A stretch of 64,000 nt of DNA from Volvox africanus (taxonomy: Eukaryota; Chlorophyta; Chlorophyceae; Chlamydomonadales; Volvocaceae). Under the pieces are notes generated by a model, which was not told the origin of the DNA, did not search any database, and worked only from the letters and a program-made list of their open reading frames with translations. The DNA is taken from NCBI GenBank assembly GCA_030268105.1, contig BSDZ01000101.1, forward strand, positions 620,001-684,000, read 5' to 3'. Positions 35,101 through 45,405 of this stretch are shown here, one piece after another (position 1 is the stretch's first letter; each line of letters begins with the position of its first letter). The translations under genes were made by a program, and so were the position numbers.

Positions 35101-38100
35101 CTGGGCAGACAGGTCGGACGTACCGACGTCTTTGGCCAACAGCACGGTCAACGTCTCGGCATCCAGAGTGTACAGCAGAGATCCGTACGCAACCACCAGC
35201 TTGGAACCGTCGCTTGATATCCCGAGATCTAAGGATAACTCCGTCGCCGCTGCCGCCGCCGGTACCGCTGCGGCGGAGGCGGCGCCGCTGCCGCCATACG
35301 ACTCCAGAAGTTGCGGCGAGGACCGTTCAACTCGCCAACCCGCTCCCCCACCCTTCTCATCCAGCACCTCGCAAAAGCAGAGCACCAAAACCGGCTGCTG
35401 CTGCAAATGGGCGCCCCGGGCCGCCTTCCCCTGGTGAGCGGCGCCCAGCGAAACCGGCTTGCGAGCCAGGACGTATAACCGTTTGGCGCCGCCTCCGTAC
35501 AGGTGCATCCGGCATTGCTGTACGGCAAGTCCCTGGGGTACCGCCAGCCGGCCCTAAAGTGCATGCGGGAATCGGGGGGAAACGAGGATCACACAAACAC
35601 ACACGCACAGAGTCCCCGCACCAGCACACACTGCCCATGTCCTTCCCCGGCCACGTGGGCGGTCACATACAATCCGGGATGAAGCCGTACACCAGATCAT
35701 GAGGGGAGCCGCGCGACGTGATGCACGATGAGGAGATGAGACGTTTCGGACCCATCTCCACCGCCCCCCACCCCCCTCCTTCATCCCCGCCTCAGTGAGG
35801 TTACGAGACCCCACCGCCTACACACCGTCATCGCCACCGTCGGCGGCGGCATCAATGGCGCATCCCGTGCCGTACCACCTCGTTCACCGCCGCCGCCGCC
35901 GCCACCAGCAGTCGCCGCTGTCAAGGCCCCGGTCTGTGCCACGAGCTGCCCGCTCAGCGTCGGGTTGCCGCGCATGCTGAACAGGTATGTAACGTCACGC
36001 CTCCTGCCGTACACAACTGCCAGTGAAAGACTGCCGTCGTGTACGGCACATATGGAGACGCGCGCGATACGGCACTCGGTCGAGCCCGCTTCCCCCCCAC
36101 CGGCAGCGGCGCTGCCGCCACTGTCACTTGCCACTTCCGTCGCCACTTCCGGCGGCGGCGGTATCCGCACAGTCTTAGAGCGGTACCAAGACAGCGTGTT
36201 GGGAAGCTTAGAGGCCATGACCCATAGGATGGTCAACGAACCGGTCGTGGTCAACACCGCGGCAGTTAGTTGGTTTGGACGAGCCCAGTGCGGAACCGCC
36301 TGTTTGCAACCGATTTTCGGGAGGGACATCAGAGGAAAAGGACAGCTTACGCACATGCCGTACATAATCGCAGCGTCGATGAATGCCCCGAAACCCACCT
36401 CACTTACCCCCGGCACCACCGCCTCCTCGCAAAACAGCGAGTCCAGACTCTCCTGCGTCCCTCCTGGACCTGCACCATGCGACTGGCCCTGGCTCTGTGC
36501 GCTTCCTCCTCCTCCTCCTCCTCCTCCTCCGCCCTCCGCCCCCCCCTCCAGCCGCTTCATCGCCAGAGAGGACGTACTCCAGGTCCGACCGCCCGCCGGT
36601 TGTCGCAGCCAGCTTACCCCCGCTAGCGCGGGCTGCATTCTTTGCTGCGGTTGCCCTAACTTCGTCGCATCCTCACCGGATGTCCTGCCGTACCCTTCGG
36701 GCGGCTCATGGCCTGAGGGTTCTTGCTTTATGTGCACCACGCCCGTGGCGGAGGCAAAGCCTACGGGTCGGAGCCCCTGCTCCTGCTTCACCAGCTGCTG
36801 CTGATCGGTCGTGCTCGGGCCTCCGCCGCTGGGACCAACATCCAGCAGTAGCTGTCCGTGCCAGTCATCTATGCAGCGCGGGAACACCGCGTCGTCGTGG
36901 CCCTGAATCGTGAATCGTGAATCGCGGGGTCCGGGTTGAATTTAATGGGCCCTTCATGTGAAAAGCCTTAAGAAGGGACATTTATGTGGAAAGCTATGGT
37001 TGAGTTTTGCGCGCGTAGACGTCGCGGCCTCTGTTTAACCTGCTGACGTAAGGCCCTTGATGCGGAGACACGGTCATGATGACAACAGACCAGAAGAAAC
37101 TCACAAATACACACACGGACTCACATATGTATGTACTAAGCGAGCAAGCAAGCAAGCAATCACGGCACAACTCCAATGCGGAGGCAGCGTCATCAAGCTC
37201 CATTGACCTCCTCCCCTTAAGCCTCCCTTCTGTCATAAAGGCCCCCCGTAACCCCACCCCTATCTAGTTCTTCATCCCCCACCCGTGTCAGGTGTTTTTG
37301 ACGGGTCTCTACAACCTCGTTTAGAATTCTGGATTAGGGATTGACCAGGGGTTGGGTTTTAAATTTGATAATTGTTCGACTTTTCGACTCCACTGATCTC
37401 GCCGCGGCTTCGTCTTACACCGCTAGCACACCCCCACGCTTACCTGTTGTGAAGGTTGTGTCCAGACCACCACGCGGCCAGATGCCGTGGCAGTCAGGAG
37501 TGCACGCCGCTGGCCAGGCCATGACCATTCCAGGGAGGTGATCCAGTCGCCCGGCTCTATGAAATGTAGGAGCGAACGTACAGTACGAGTGAAAAAGAGT
37601 GGAACTTGCATGAGATGTACGAGTGAAAGGGCGAGGGGGATGAGACTGAAAGTTAGATGAAAATCTGCGTGGGTTGGGAAATGAAACCCGAAACATCGGC
37701 ACGATGTCCTGTCCTGTCGCGTCATGTCATGTAGTACGGTATTGAGGGGGGAAACAGCGATGTGGTGAGCGTGGGAGGAGGACCTGTGGCTGTCAGCGAT
37801 GGGAGCAGCGGTGCGTAAATCAAAGGCCAGACGGGAGGTACGTGTAGAGCAGGGGGAGAAGGGAGGGAGAGGAGGGAAGGAGAGGGGTGACTCAGAAGCC
37901 CACACCGGTGTATGCATCAGATGAGACTCGACCACCCGATAAGGAGTTATGGCGACAGCAGCATTAGTTGGCTACACGCATGGAAACATGGGGCATGGCT
38001 AAGAGCGACCTAACCAGCTCATTTAGGGCCATTATCAAGTCGTGCAGGAATGTGACGAAGGCAGGGCCCGCGCCTATCAGCACTCGGCGGAATGGTAGGG

Positions 38101-38671
38101 GACGCCCAAAAGGATGGAGAAGGGATTTGAAGGAGAGACCCGCACTCGCACTTACCGCCGCCGTTTGCGGCAGCAGCAGCAGCAGCAGGGGTTCTTAGTT
38201 TTCATCACTATGTTCCCCACTCGGAGCCTGAAGCATCACGCCCGGCTGCCGCTCAGCTACCCATCCAAGATACTTTACACACGCACCCGCCATGGGCAGT
38301 TCCAGTTGCGTTACATCCTCTGAATTCGATGGCTCTATTATCAGGATCTGTGCCGTGCTGCTATCTGGCTCGGGGGTGAAGGCCACTGCCAGCAGATTGC
38401 TAGCACTGCACCATGCTGATTGCGTCGGCGAAGCGGAGCCAACCGGCAGCTGCACTGAGCAAAGCTGACCTGAAGCCTCTGCCTCGGCGGAGAGGGAAAT
38501 GTCGTCACGGATGGTCGGGGTATGCGCCACAGGTGTCGGCTGGGGGAACTGCTGCCCGCCGATCGAAGTTTGTGGGACGGGCGGACCTGGCTGCGGCGAG
38601 TTTGCGACTGCGACGAAAGCCAAACCTGAGGCCACGTAATCTGTTCCATAGTTTGATGCATTGCTCTGCAT
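26192..38671 (-). CDS. MED16: Mediator complex subunit 16-like WD40 protein
   Basis: Probable tail-module subunit of the Mediator co-activator, acting in the nucleus. The start ATG is at 38671. Well-placed exons: 38671-38287, 37556-37444, 36902-36408, 36299 to ~35.8 kb, ~35.55-34.9 kb, ~34.85-34.37 kb, 34130-33984, ~33.63-33.45 kb, ~33.25-32.91 kb, 31788-31624, 28490-28392, 27767-27610 and 26442-26192 (TAA). Several others between 32.5-31.9 and 27.0-26.7 kb are uncertain. Segments that follow the order of plant MED16: SAWCSASNLLAVAF; ITSLEWSWPGQRRALL then GRVVVWTQPSQ; LTAAVLTTTGSLTILW; LGISSDGSKLVVAYGSLLY; CLSPNSCCLCSVV and VVMLHICTVPD. The C-terminal Cys-rich motif of plant MED16 was not seen. 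Long Gly/Ala/Ser insertions are typical of volvocine proteins. The 3.1-kb intron 31623-28491 contains a minisatellite. Confidence 0.7.
28733..31628. repeat. 2.9-kb minisatellite of 19/20-bp units inside a MED16-like intron
   Basis: About 150 tandem units. The two main types are 19 bp (CTCACCCCACTGCCCCTTC) and 20 bp (CTCACCCCACTTCCTCCTTC), with shorter 13-bp and ACTACCCCCTC variants. Blocks of unit types recur in the same order, giving a higher-order repeat of roughly 0.96-0.99 kb present about three times. On the transcribed minus strand every unit reads GGGGTGAGG, a 5' splice-site consensus, and the array abuts the donor of the exon 31788-31624. The three long plus-strand ORFs through it exist only because the units lack stop codons. 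Confidence 0.97.
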
Positions 38672-39419
38672 GGCGAGCGTCCTAAGAACTCGGCCAGGCT
38701 CGAAACAAACTCCGCCGGATTTTAAACTTCGTCACATCTGCCATGCAGGTAATGCTCGATCAATTCTACAACTGACATGATGTTCTCGACAATACTGCGC
38801 AATAAGTCAGCGAAGGTAGAAAATAAATGCTACTGAGGAAACTCGGCACCTGGTCCTTCGTAACAAGTAAAGACTTGATATGATAGGTTCCACGTATAAG
38901 AATAAGGCTACTGATTGGGGGGTCTTTCCAAATTGCTCCGGAAACATGTACGGATGCCTCCTTGATGAAAGCCACGCAGCCATAGACAAATAGGCCTACT
39001 ACGGGAAGGCCCAAAAGGATCTACACGTTGGGCCGGGGTCTCCCCGTAGACCCAAGAAGCCTTTTTAAGACTGTCTCGCTTATCCTCAGGGAATACATAG
39101 TCAAAGCTTCTTTACTGCTCGCTCTGCTTTTGAATTTCTCGTGGTCTTGGAACGGGCTCCATTATCATTCGTTTAGGAGCCTACGGTGTGATCTTAAGAG
39201 ACTGTAAACTTACGGCTAGGTAAGCGTCGCCTCAGGGCCACTTCCTTTGGTCATTCACCAGTGCTAGCTCTGTTATACGAGATAAATTATAGTGTTTTAA
39301 TAAAAAAATGCTTTTCCATTCATTTGTATGGTCACGCCATAACTGTCTCTTTCCACCACCAGTCTGCCGCACAGTAAAGGCCATCGTTTTCTGACCCCCT
39401 TGCAGAGCTCGCTGGAGGT
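38672..39419. other. Intergenic region between MED16-like gene and membrane-protein gene
   Basis: Divergent genes flank this 750-bp stretch, so it should hold both promoters. No ORF with recognisable content and no repeat was seen. The downstream coding sequence may have an upstream non-coding exon here. Confidence 0.4.
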
Positions 39420-40043
39420 ATGGGTGTGGCTTATGTAGCCTCCCATATTGTTTTCGGTGCTCTTTATTGGCAGTTTCCAAGTAACAGAAATCCATCACTG
39501 TTTCTCCGACGACAATATGCTAGAGTGCGGGTGAACTGCGCGTCGGTTGGCGCATCGCTTCCGTCTGGGCGCGCTGTTATTGCAGCAGACCGACCTCAGC
39601 AACAGCCTGTGCGGATTGGTGCGGCGAATGGGAGCAGTGCAGGAGCGGGCGTTAGCGATACGCGGAGCTCTAATGGTGTGGTTGCGTCTGCGGCAGTGGC
39701 GACATCTGTGCCCAGCACACAGGATCCCTCAAACGGTGTTATCTCGCAGCCTACGAAGCCGGCTGTGAAGGGAATCTCCCCGACACCGACGTTCACTCCC
39801 GTGCCCGAGGATGTGATTGCCGACTTCGAGCACAAATTGGAGGCGGACCTCCAGACCGTGGGTGTCACATTGACCGCTATCTTGGGCGTCATCATCTTTT
39901 GGAGAGGCGTCTGGGCGTTGCTGGACCATCTTTTCGGCGATTCGGTTGTGGGTGACATCTGTTGTATAATAGTGGGCCTTACGATTGTCCTGTACATTCG
40001 CCTCTCCGGTATGAAGATTGCCAGCTTCTGGCCGCCCAGCTAG
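39420..40043 (+). CDS. Small two-helix membrane protein, probably plastid-targeted
   Basis: A single-exon 207-aa protein. The N-terminal ~50 residues are basic and hydroxylated with few acidic residues. A VRVNCA motif at residues ~36-41 looks like a chloroplast transit-peptide cleavage region. A low-complexity Ala/Ser/Pro linker follows (60-130). The conserved C-terminal part has an acidic amphipathic stretch (DFEHKLEADLQ), a first hydrophobic segment with an ILGVIIFWRGVWALLDHLFG core, a second (CCIIVGLTIVLYIRL), and ends SGMKIASFWPPS. From memory this C-terminal signature recurs in plant and algal proteins of unknown function; I do not assign an activity. The ATG at 39420 is the first in frame, but an upstream exon cannot be excluded. 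It converges with Aurora kinase. Confidence 0.75.
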   Translation: MGVAYVASHIVFGALYWQFPSNRNPSLFLRRQYARVRVNCASVGASLPSGRAVIAADRPQQQPVRIGAANGSSAGAGVSDTRSSNGVVASAAVATSVPSTQDPSNGVISQPTKPAVKGISPTPTFTPVPEDVIADFEHKLEADLQTVGVTLTAILGVIIFWRGVWALLDHLFGDSVVGDICCIIVGLTIVLYIRLSGMKIASFWPPS

Positions 40044-40807
40044 GATTCGTATAACGTGGATATTTTTGCGGCGGCCTTGTGCACGGCCACGTTTTAATAT
40101 TGTTCACTCGTGGGTTTGACGCCGGCGTTTCGACCGTTATTGGCTGACATTTAGTAACTAGAATCCAAATAGTGAGAGGGGAGCCTATCATAGATGCAGG
40201 TATGGGGGGTAGTGCAGGTCCGGCGCTGAATCGAATGTGCGCAGGGCTTCGGTGAGTACCATCGAGCGACCGTGTTTAGCTCGAGAGGCTACTTGTGCAG
40301 GCATAGTCACAGTTGCAGGCTTCGTTCCAGTGATGCGGTACTATTGGACAATCTTGTGCAGAGATGCCAAGTTGTGTTTAAGATTGGTTTTATTCCGTGC
40401 ACGAGCAGCAGCTCGGTACTCTGGACTGCGTATTTCATTTCATGAGACATGGGCAACAAGACCCTATGCATGTATGCTTGAAATTCTCCGGACATGTGCG
40501 ATGTCCAGGCCGATGTCCTTGCATTTAAGGCTAACTATTCGCGTGCTTGATCACTTAAATTTACACAACATGGGTCGTACAAGTTATTATTAGACGCGCA
40601 ATGCCTGTCTTGAGCGGCGCATGCTGTAAATACTGCCGGGAAATGGTCCAATAGACGCATGCGTTCAAAATTGACGGTTCCACACAATTTTTGACTGAAG
40701 ACGTGTCTTGATACCTTTCATACCAAACACGATATAATAACTACATGCATTCGTCACAGCGGCGGGATTGGTCACTCCGCGTAATATGTGAACATTTGAC
40801 CTCGCCT

Positions 40808-42856
40808 CTACTTCAACGGCTGGCACTTCAACAGTTCAGGATCGGCATTGGCTCGGATCCAGGGGTCATTATCCACTTCAGGCAGTGGCAACCGCCGGCT
40901 CGCATCCTTGACCAGCAGCTGCGCTCAGGATCCCACACGGAAATGTGCGGCCACATCATAACAGATGCAGCAGACGTGAGAAGAACAGGGGATGCCAATC
41001 TGGATGACGTGTAGCTGAACTCAGGGTTAGATACCAAGTCGGCATATATCAATGACAGCGCGTTACGGGTGGAGATGAGCAGCTTATAACATACGCATAC
41101 CTTGCGAATGAATGCCTTCGCCTCAGCTGAAACCTCAGGGACATTAGGAAAGCGCAGATCCACCCGAACAATCCTGTTTGGGTCCGGATGTGCAGCAAAC
41201 ATTATCCATGGAATCAGAAGCACGTCGTACCTTGCGTGGCCACTGACAGCACTACGAACCGTCAGGCGCAGGTCATGTCGTACATTGAAAACGGGACAGT
41301 CCACAGCCTTACCGCTTGTAAGTGTCCTGATGGTCCGGAGCCTCGAATGGCGGGCCGCCGAACAGGAATTCGTATGTGAGAACGCCCAGACTCCAGTTGT
41401 CCACCGCCGTACTGTGCTCCTTGCCCTCCACCATCTCCGGCGGAAGATAATCCAGGGTTCCACAAAGCGTCTTGCGCCTAGCAAGGTATTAAAGAGGACG
41501 GATTTCAACATGAAGCACAACATGCTGCTAATTATGGCTGGAAACTCTCTGCCGCAAACCACGTCCTGTAGGTTATCTTATGCAAAGGTTTCTTCTTTAA
41601 TGCGCATGTCATATATATTCAGAGGGGTGCATCATGGAAACACAAGCAGAAGCGGCTCACCGATTGCTAGGCGCGTGCACGGACCAGCCAAAGTCGCTGA
41701 TCTTCAACTCGCCGTTCAGTCCAACGAGCAAGTTCTCCGGTTTGATGTCACGGTGGATGACATGCTTGGTGTGACAGTAATGAAGCGCTCGTGCCAGCGA
41801 CAGAATGTAGCTGTTTGAAAGATGGAAGGTGTTGGTAATTACAGGTAAGCGCATGCGAAGATGACGGGGCTGTCCAAACACGTTGGCATAGTACGTTGAC
41901 ATGTAACGTAGTACGGGGAGTCCCCACCTAATCCTAACGACATAAACATGTTGCAAGCACTCAGTCACTCCTCGGCTCAAGGTGATGGGGGCTATTGCGT
42001 GATCCAACACAGACCCAACACAGAAGAGCTAACCTGGCCGAGGTGCGCTCGTCGAAATGAGAGCTGGCAACAAGCTCTTTGTACAGCTCACCCCGCGCGG
42101 CGTACTCCAGGATTAGGTACACTTTCTCCTGCGCGGCGTGTCAAACAGGATGTAGCAAGCTTTACCATCACAAGGTAGCTTCTGCTTCGCAGGCCGTGAC
42201 TATCTTCGTAATCCCGTTGGTGGGAAAACAGATCTCGTGCCTTGACGGAAGCATATCTTACTTCGCTTTCATACGTTACTACCACAGCCGCACGCATGCC
42301 CATACGTTGTCAAAGAGCTTATATCACGACAAGATTCCGCAAAGCCGGTGCGACGAGGAGGTCATACCTTGTCGTAGAAAAATCCGTACAGCCTCAGTAT
42401 GTTCGGGTGGCGCAGGTGAGCCTGAATTTCAATCTCGCGACGTAGCTGGTGCTCGACATTCGAGTGCTGGAGTTGGCTCTTGAACAGAACCTGTCCAGAC
42501 ATGCAGTTTATAAAGCTGCTATGCGTTCAGCCCATTCCATGAAGGCACATGCTCCTCTGCGTGTGGCAGCCCCCCACCTTCAAGGCAACCACAAACTTGC
42601 TTTGCTTCTCCCTCGCAAGGTAGACGTTGCCGAACTTGCCCTTCCCAAGAGGCTTCCCGATTTCGAAGTCATTGATTGTCCACTGACGACTGGCGTTATC
42701 ATCGCTAGTTCCTGCTAACTGTCCAGCATCTTGTCGTGACGTTTTCTGGTCTCCTTGTTCCTCCTGCTGACGGCTTTTGGCATTGGCTTGCACCGGCTTT
42801 CCTAGCCCTTGAATGGCAGCCTTGACCACGTTGGACGGTTTCAAAGCTTGCTGCAT
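40808..42856 (-). CDS. AUR: Aurora kinase (complete, seven exons)
   Basis: Mitotic Ser/Thr protein kinase of the Aurora family, acting on chromosomes, centromeres and spindle or basal bodies. Exons: 42856-42578, 42490-42368, 42128-42034, 41810-41661, 41477-41313, 41173-41101, 40918-40808. All phases join and the product is 331 aa, the normal size. Visible motifs: glycine loop [16 protein letters not shown] lysine, Aurora-typical [20 protein letters not shown] with the alpha-C glutamate, [10 protein letters not shown], catalytic loop [20 protein letters not shown], activation loop [16 protein letters not shown] with its phospho-Thr, and [13 protein letters not shown]. The short Lys/Gln-rich N-terminus (~60 aa) has no recognised domain. 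An in-frame TAG lies 12 nt before the ATG, supporting the start unless a 5' exon splices there. A TGTAA polyadenylation-like signal (minus strand) occurs at 40565-40561. Confidence 0.95.
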
Positions 42857-43639
42857 TCTCTCAGCCTAGAATTCAAAGATATAATGACCTTATACAGGAA
42901 ACGAAAACATGGACTGCATACCGTGAAAGTAGAATCCGAAGATAGAACGTGGACAGATGTTATCCTTATCGCTTATAAAGATATCATCTTGTCCTCTCAA
43001 AAGTTGCAGAACGTTGTGAATAAAATCTCATGAGCAAATTGGTAATGCAACACATACGCGTTCAAGTCCTATGTTGTCGTACAGTATGGTTAGAGATGCA
43101 TGCCCTTAACGTCCGAGGATATCATATCATGCTCTAAACGGAATGCGTCACGCTTTTGCATCATGAGCAAAAAGTTTAGTCGACAATTTTTTATTCATTC
43201 CCCACAAGTGATCACACAGAAAGGAGTCAACTGCCAAGGGTCATGCAATTCACAAGCCTGCTCGCCCAGTTTAAGTCACTTTAAGCGATTAAATCACGCA
43301 CGCATGTCACTGCTGGTAAATCGGCTTTCAGGGGGATGTCAGTTCATGAGCACGAATCGGGCCAATTAGCTATAGTGAGGACTCCAATGAGGTGTGGTGA
43401 TCAGATGGTGATCCTCTTGAGTTAAACCCGCTCTCGTTGCGACAACTGATAAGAAATGACTCCGGCTTGCCCAGCCGTGCCGTTGGACAGTTAACACACC
43501 ACAGGACCGGCAGTACTGTGACGGTGCTTGCGCAGCATTACGCACAGCCACACAAGCAATAACGGGAACGGACTTGCAAAAGCTAGTATGTTACCTTAGT
43601 ATGGCCCGGATAAGAGAGTCAAACAAGTTATAGCGGATT
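42857..43639. other. Upstream region of Aurora kinase, no gene seen
   Basis: About 0.8 kb upstream of the Aurora start. It is moderately AT-rich with only short, unsupported ORFs and is the likely promoter region. No conserved cell-cycle element was recognised. Confidence 0.35.
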
Positions 43640-44314
43640 GTGTGCAACGATGACCGGGTACCCAAACTTCGTGAGCATGGCAAAGGGGAGATAATGCATG
43701 GATGGAGATCACGTTTATGTACGATGTTTCATTGGGGTATCTCGACACCGAAGATGCCTGCTAGGTATCTCTTGCAATATCACAGAGCATTGAGGGAACG
43801 GGGCAGGAGGCGGGCGGCGGTAAATCCGTATGAATCCGCACACTTAGGCTTGACGTCCATGGAGGTGAATGTAGGTAATGGTGGTCGTACCCTGTCCGAT
43901 AACGGCCGGGCTCCCAACCCGGAAGAGATGAGAAGGAACCCAGGGCCACCGACAACTTCATGGAGCTCGTTACAACATTATACAAATTTTACAACATTTT
44001 TTCAGCCATCTGCCCCGCTGTCATACGGTACGCACGCTCAGATGGCCCAGGAGCGGCCCAAGCGCCAGCGCAAGGGTTCATCAGCTCAAGCACGAGAAAT
44101 TCAAGCATCACCATCTCAAGCCCCAAGCAACAGCATGCACTCTGCCAATCCGCCGGCTCATGCATACTTCGGCTTTCGTGCAGGTATTCACACACACGCG
44201 TGGAAACCCCTTGGAGTAATGCAAACTCAGTTCTTAAAGACTGTTGAATTGTGCGGGACAAGACTTATCCCGCACAATTCACCAAAGACAAACCTAGGAA
44301 ACTTAGACACATAG
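43640..44314 (+). other. Unsupported 225-codon open frame (possible gene fragment)
   Basis: An open frame without an ATG at its first codon; internal Met codons include 43694 and 43859. It contains a basic patch (QERPKRQRKG) and a Ser/Ala/Gln-rich stretch that could be a nuclear protein tail. The segment ~44007-44182 has a plausible acceptor (TTTTTCAG) and donor (GCAG then GTATTC). No domain was recognised and it may be chance. It lies between Aurora kinase and an unknown minus-strand gene. Confidence 0.2.
44246..44280. repeat. Perfect 13-bp-stem hairpin
   Basis: GAATTGTGCGGGA pairs exactly with TCCCGCACAATTC across a 9-base loop. No T-run follows, so it is not a bacterial-type terminator, and it lacks the histone 3' stem-loop sequence. 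It could be a regulatory RNA structure or the end of a decayed element. Confidence 0.7.
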
Positions 44315-44714
44315 ACGTCGCTAGGCGTGCATCAGCACGCAGTTGGAAACATTACCACATCCTAGTGCGGTTCAGGCCGCAAAAATGTAAATCATACTCT
44401 CATGACCGTATCATGAAATGCTAAAATCTAAAATAACCGCGAAAAGTTAATTGTTGGTGGAGAGCCCACAAGTTGATTGCGGAATCTACACAACATATGC
44501 GCATGCACGAGCATTCCATGGCCGTTGCCCTAATAGAATTGGTGCACCCGGCGACGCCTAAGCACCCTATCATCACTATGCCGCAAAACATAATAATCAT
44601 GAACTAGCATTATGTACGAGCACATTCCCGTACAACAACATCCGTCTTGCATTTGACATAGTCGTGGTTTGGACCACCGTACTCATTTGCCGTTTTTAAA
44701 TCGCAGGTAACTAC

Positions 44715-45405
44715 CCCGTCCTTCCATAGCCAAGCATCGTCACCCTCAGCACGCTGTCGTTTGTGATATTAATTGACGCATAAGTGAGTAAAACAACCCC
44801 GTTATCTCGGGCCGCTACGTTAAGACTCGCGGAATCGTAGAAAACGCAACGACGCCGGAATTGGACGACACAGACACACATAGGGGTGATGTGGAAAAAA
44901 TCGCGCGTACTCGCACGGGAACGTTAGACCAGTGTACCAGCCTGAAAAGGAGTTGGAAGGTCTCTTGTGCTCCCACGCAAATCCATTCCTGACTGCAGGC
45001 CCGGCATGGGTCTGCATTTTCGCCGTTCGAGCATTCTCACACAAGGTGTGGCCTGCTGGCAAATACCCTTTTCAGTGCTTGCTGCGATATGTCTGTGATG
45101 AGCCATCTCTGAAAGTCCGACGCTTCCTGGACTCGGAGCGCCAGCCCACGCTTACGGTCTGCCTCCGCCCGAGCCTCCGCGCAAAGGCTACTCCAAGTCA
45201 AATCCACAGATTTTGAGGTGGCTTTGTTATTCACGCGATCGGCAAACTGGGTCATCGGGCCCTTGTGCACTTTCTCAGGCGACCCCACAGCTGTTGCAGC
45301 TGCAGCATCGCCGGGTTGTGACGATCCAAAAGAATTGCTTATCCGCTTATCACGGTATTTTATAAGACCTGCTCGCAAAGGTCCCAGTTGCGATAGGTCC
45401 GACAT
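44715..45405 (-). CDS. Unrecognised protein, first two exons
   Basis: Exon 1 runs from the ATG at 45405 to 45067 (113 codons) with donor GTATTTG. A second in-phase exon, 44753-44715 (13 codons, RAEGDDAWLWKDG), has a good acceptor (ACGACAG) and donor (GTAGTT). The protein begins MSDLSQLGPLRAGLIKYRDK, has a flexible Ser/Ala/Gly segment, then a probable coiled-coil or helical part (SSLCAEARAEADRKR, then DISQQALK). No family was recognised. Later exons must lie between 44.7 and 43 kb but were not resolved. It is transcribed in the same direction as Aurora kinase. Confidence 0.45.

Noticed and set aside
26192..38671. RIC1-type Rab GEF
   Set aside because: Considered first because of the WD40-like start and length. 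The segments LEWSWPGQRRALL...VVWTQPSQ and SPNSCC...VVMLHICTVPD follow MED16 order instead.
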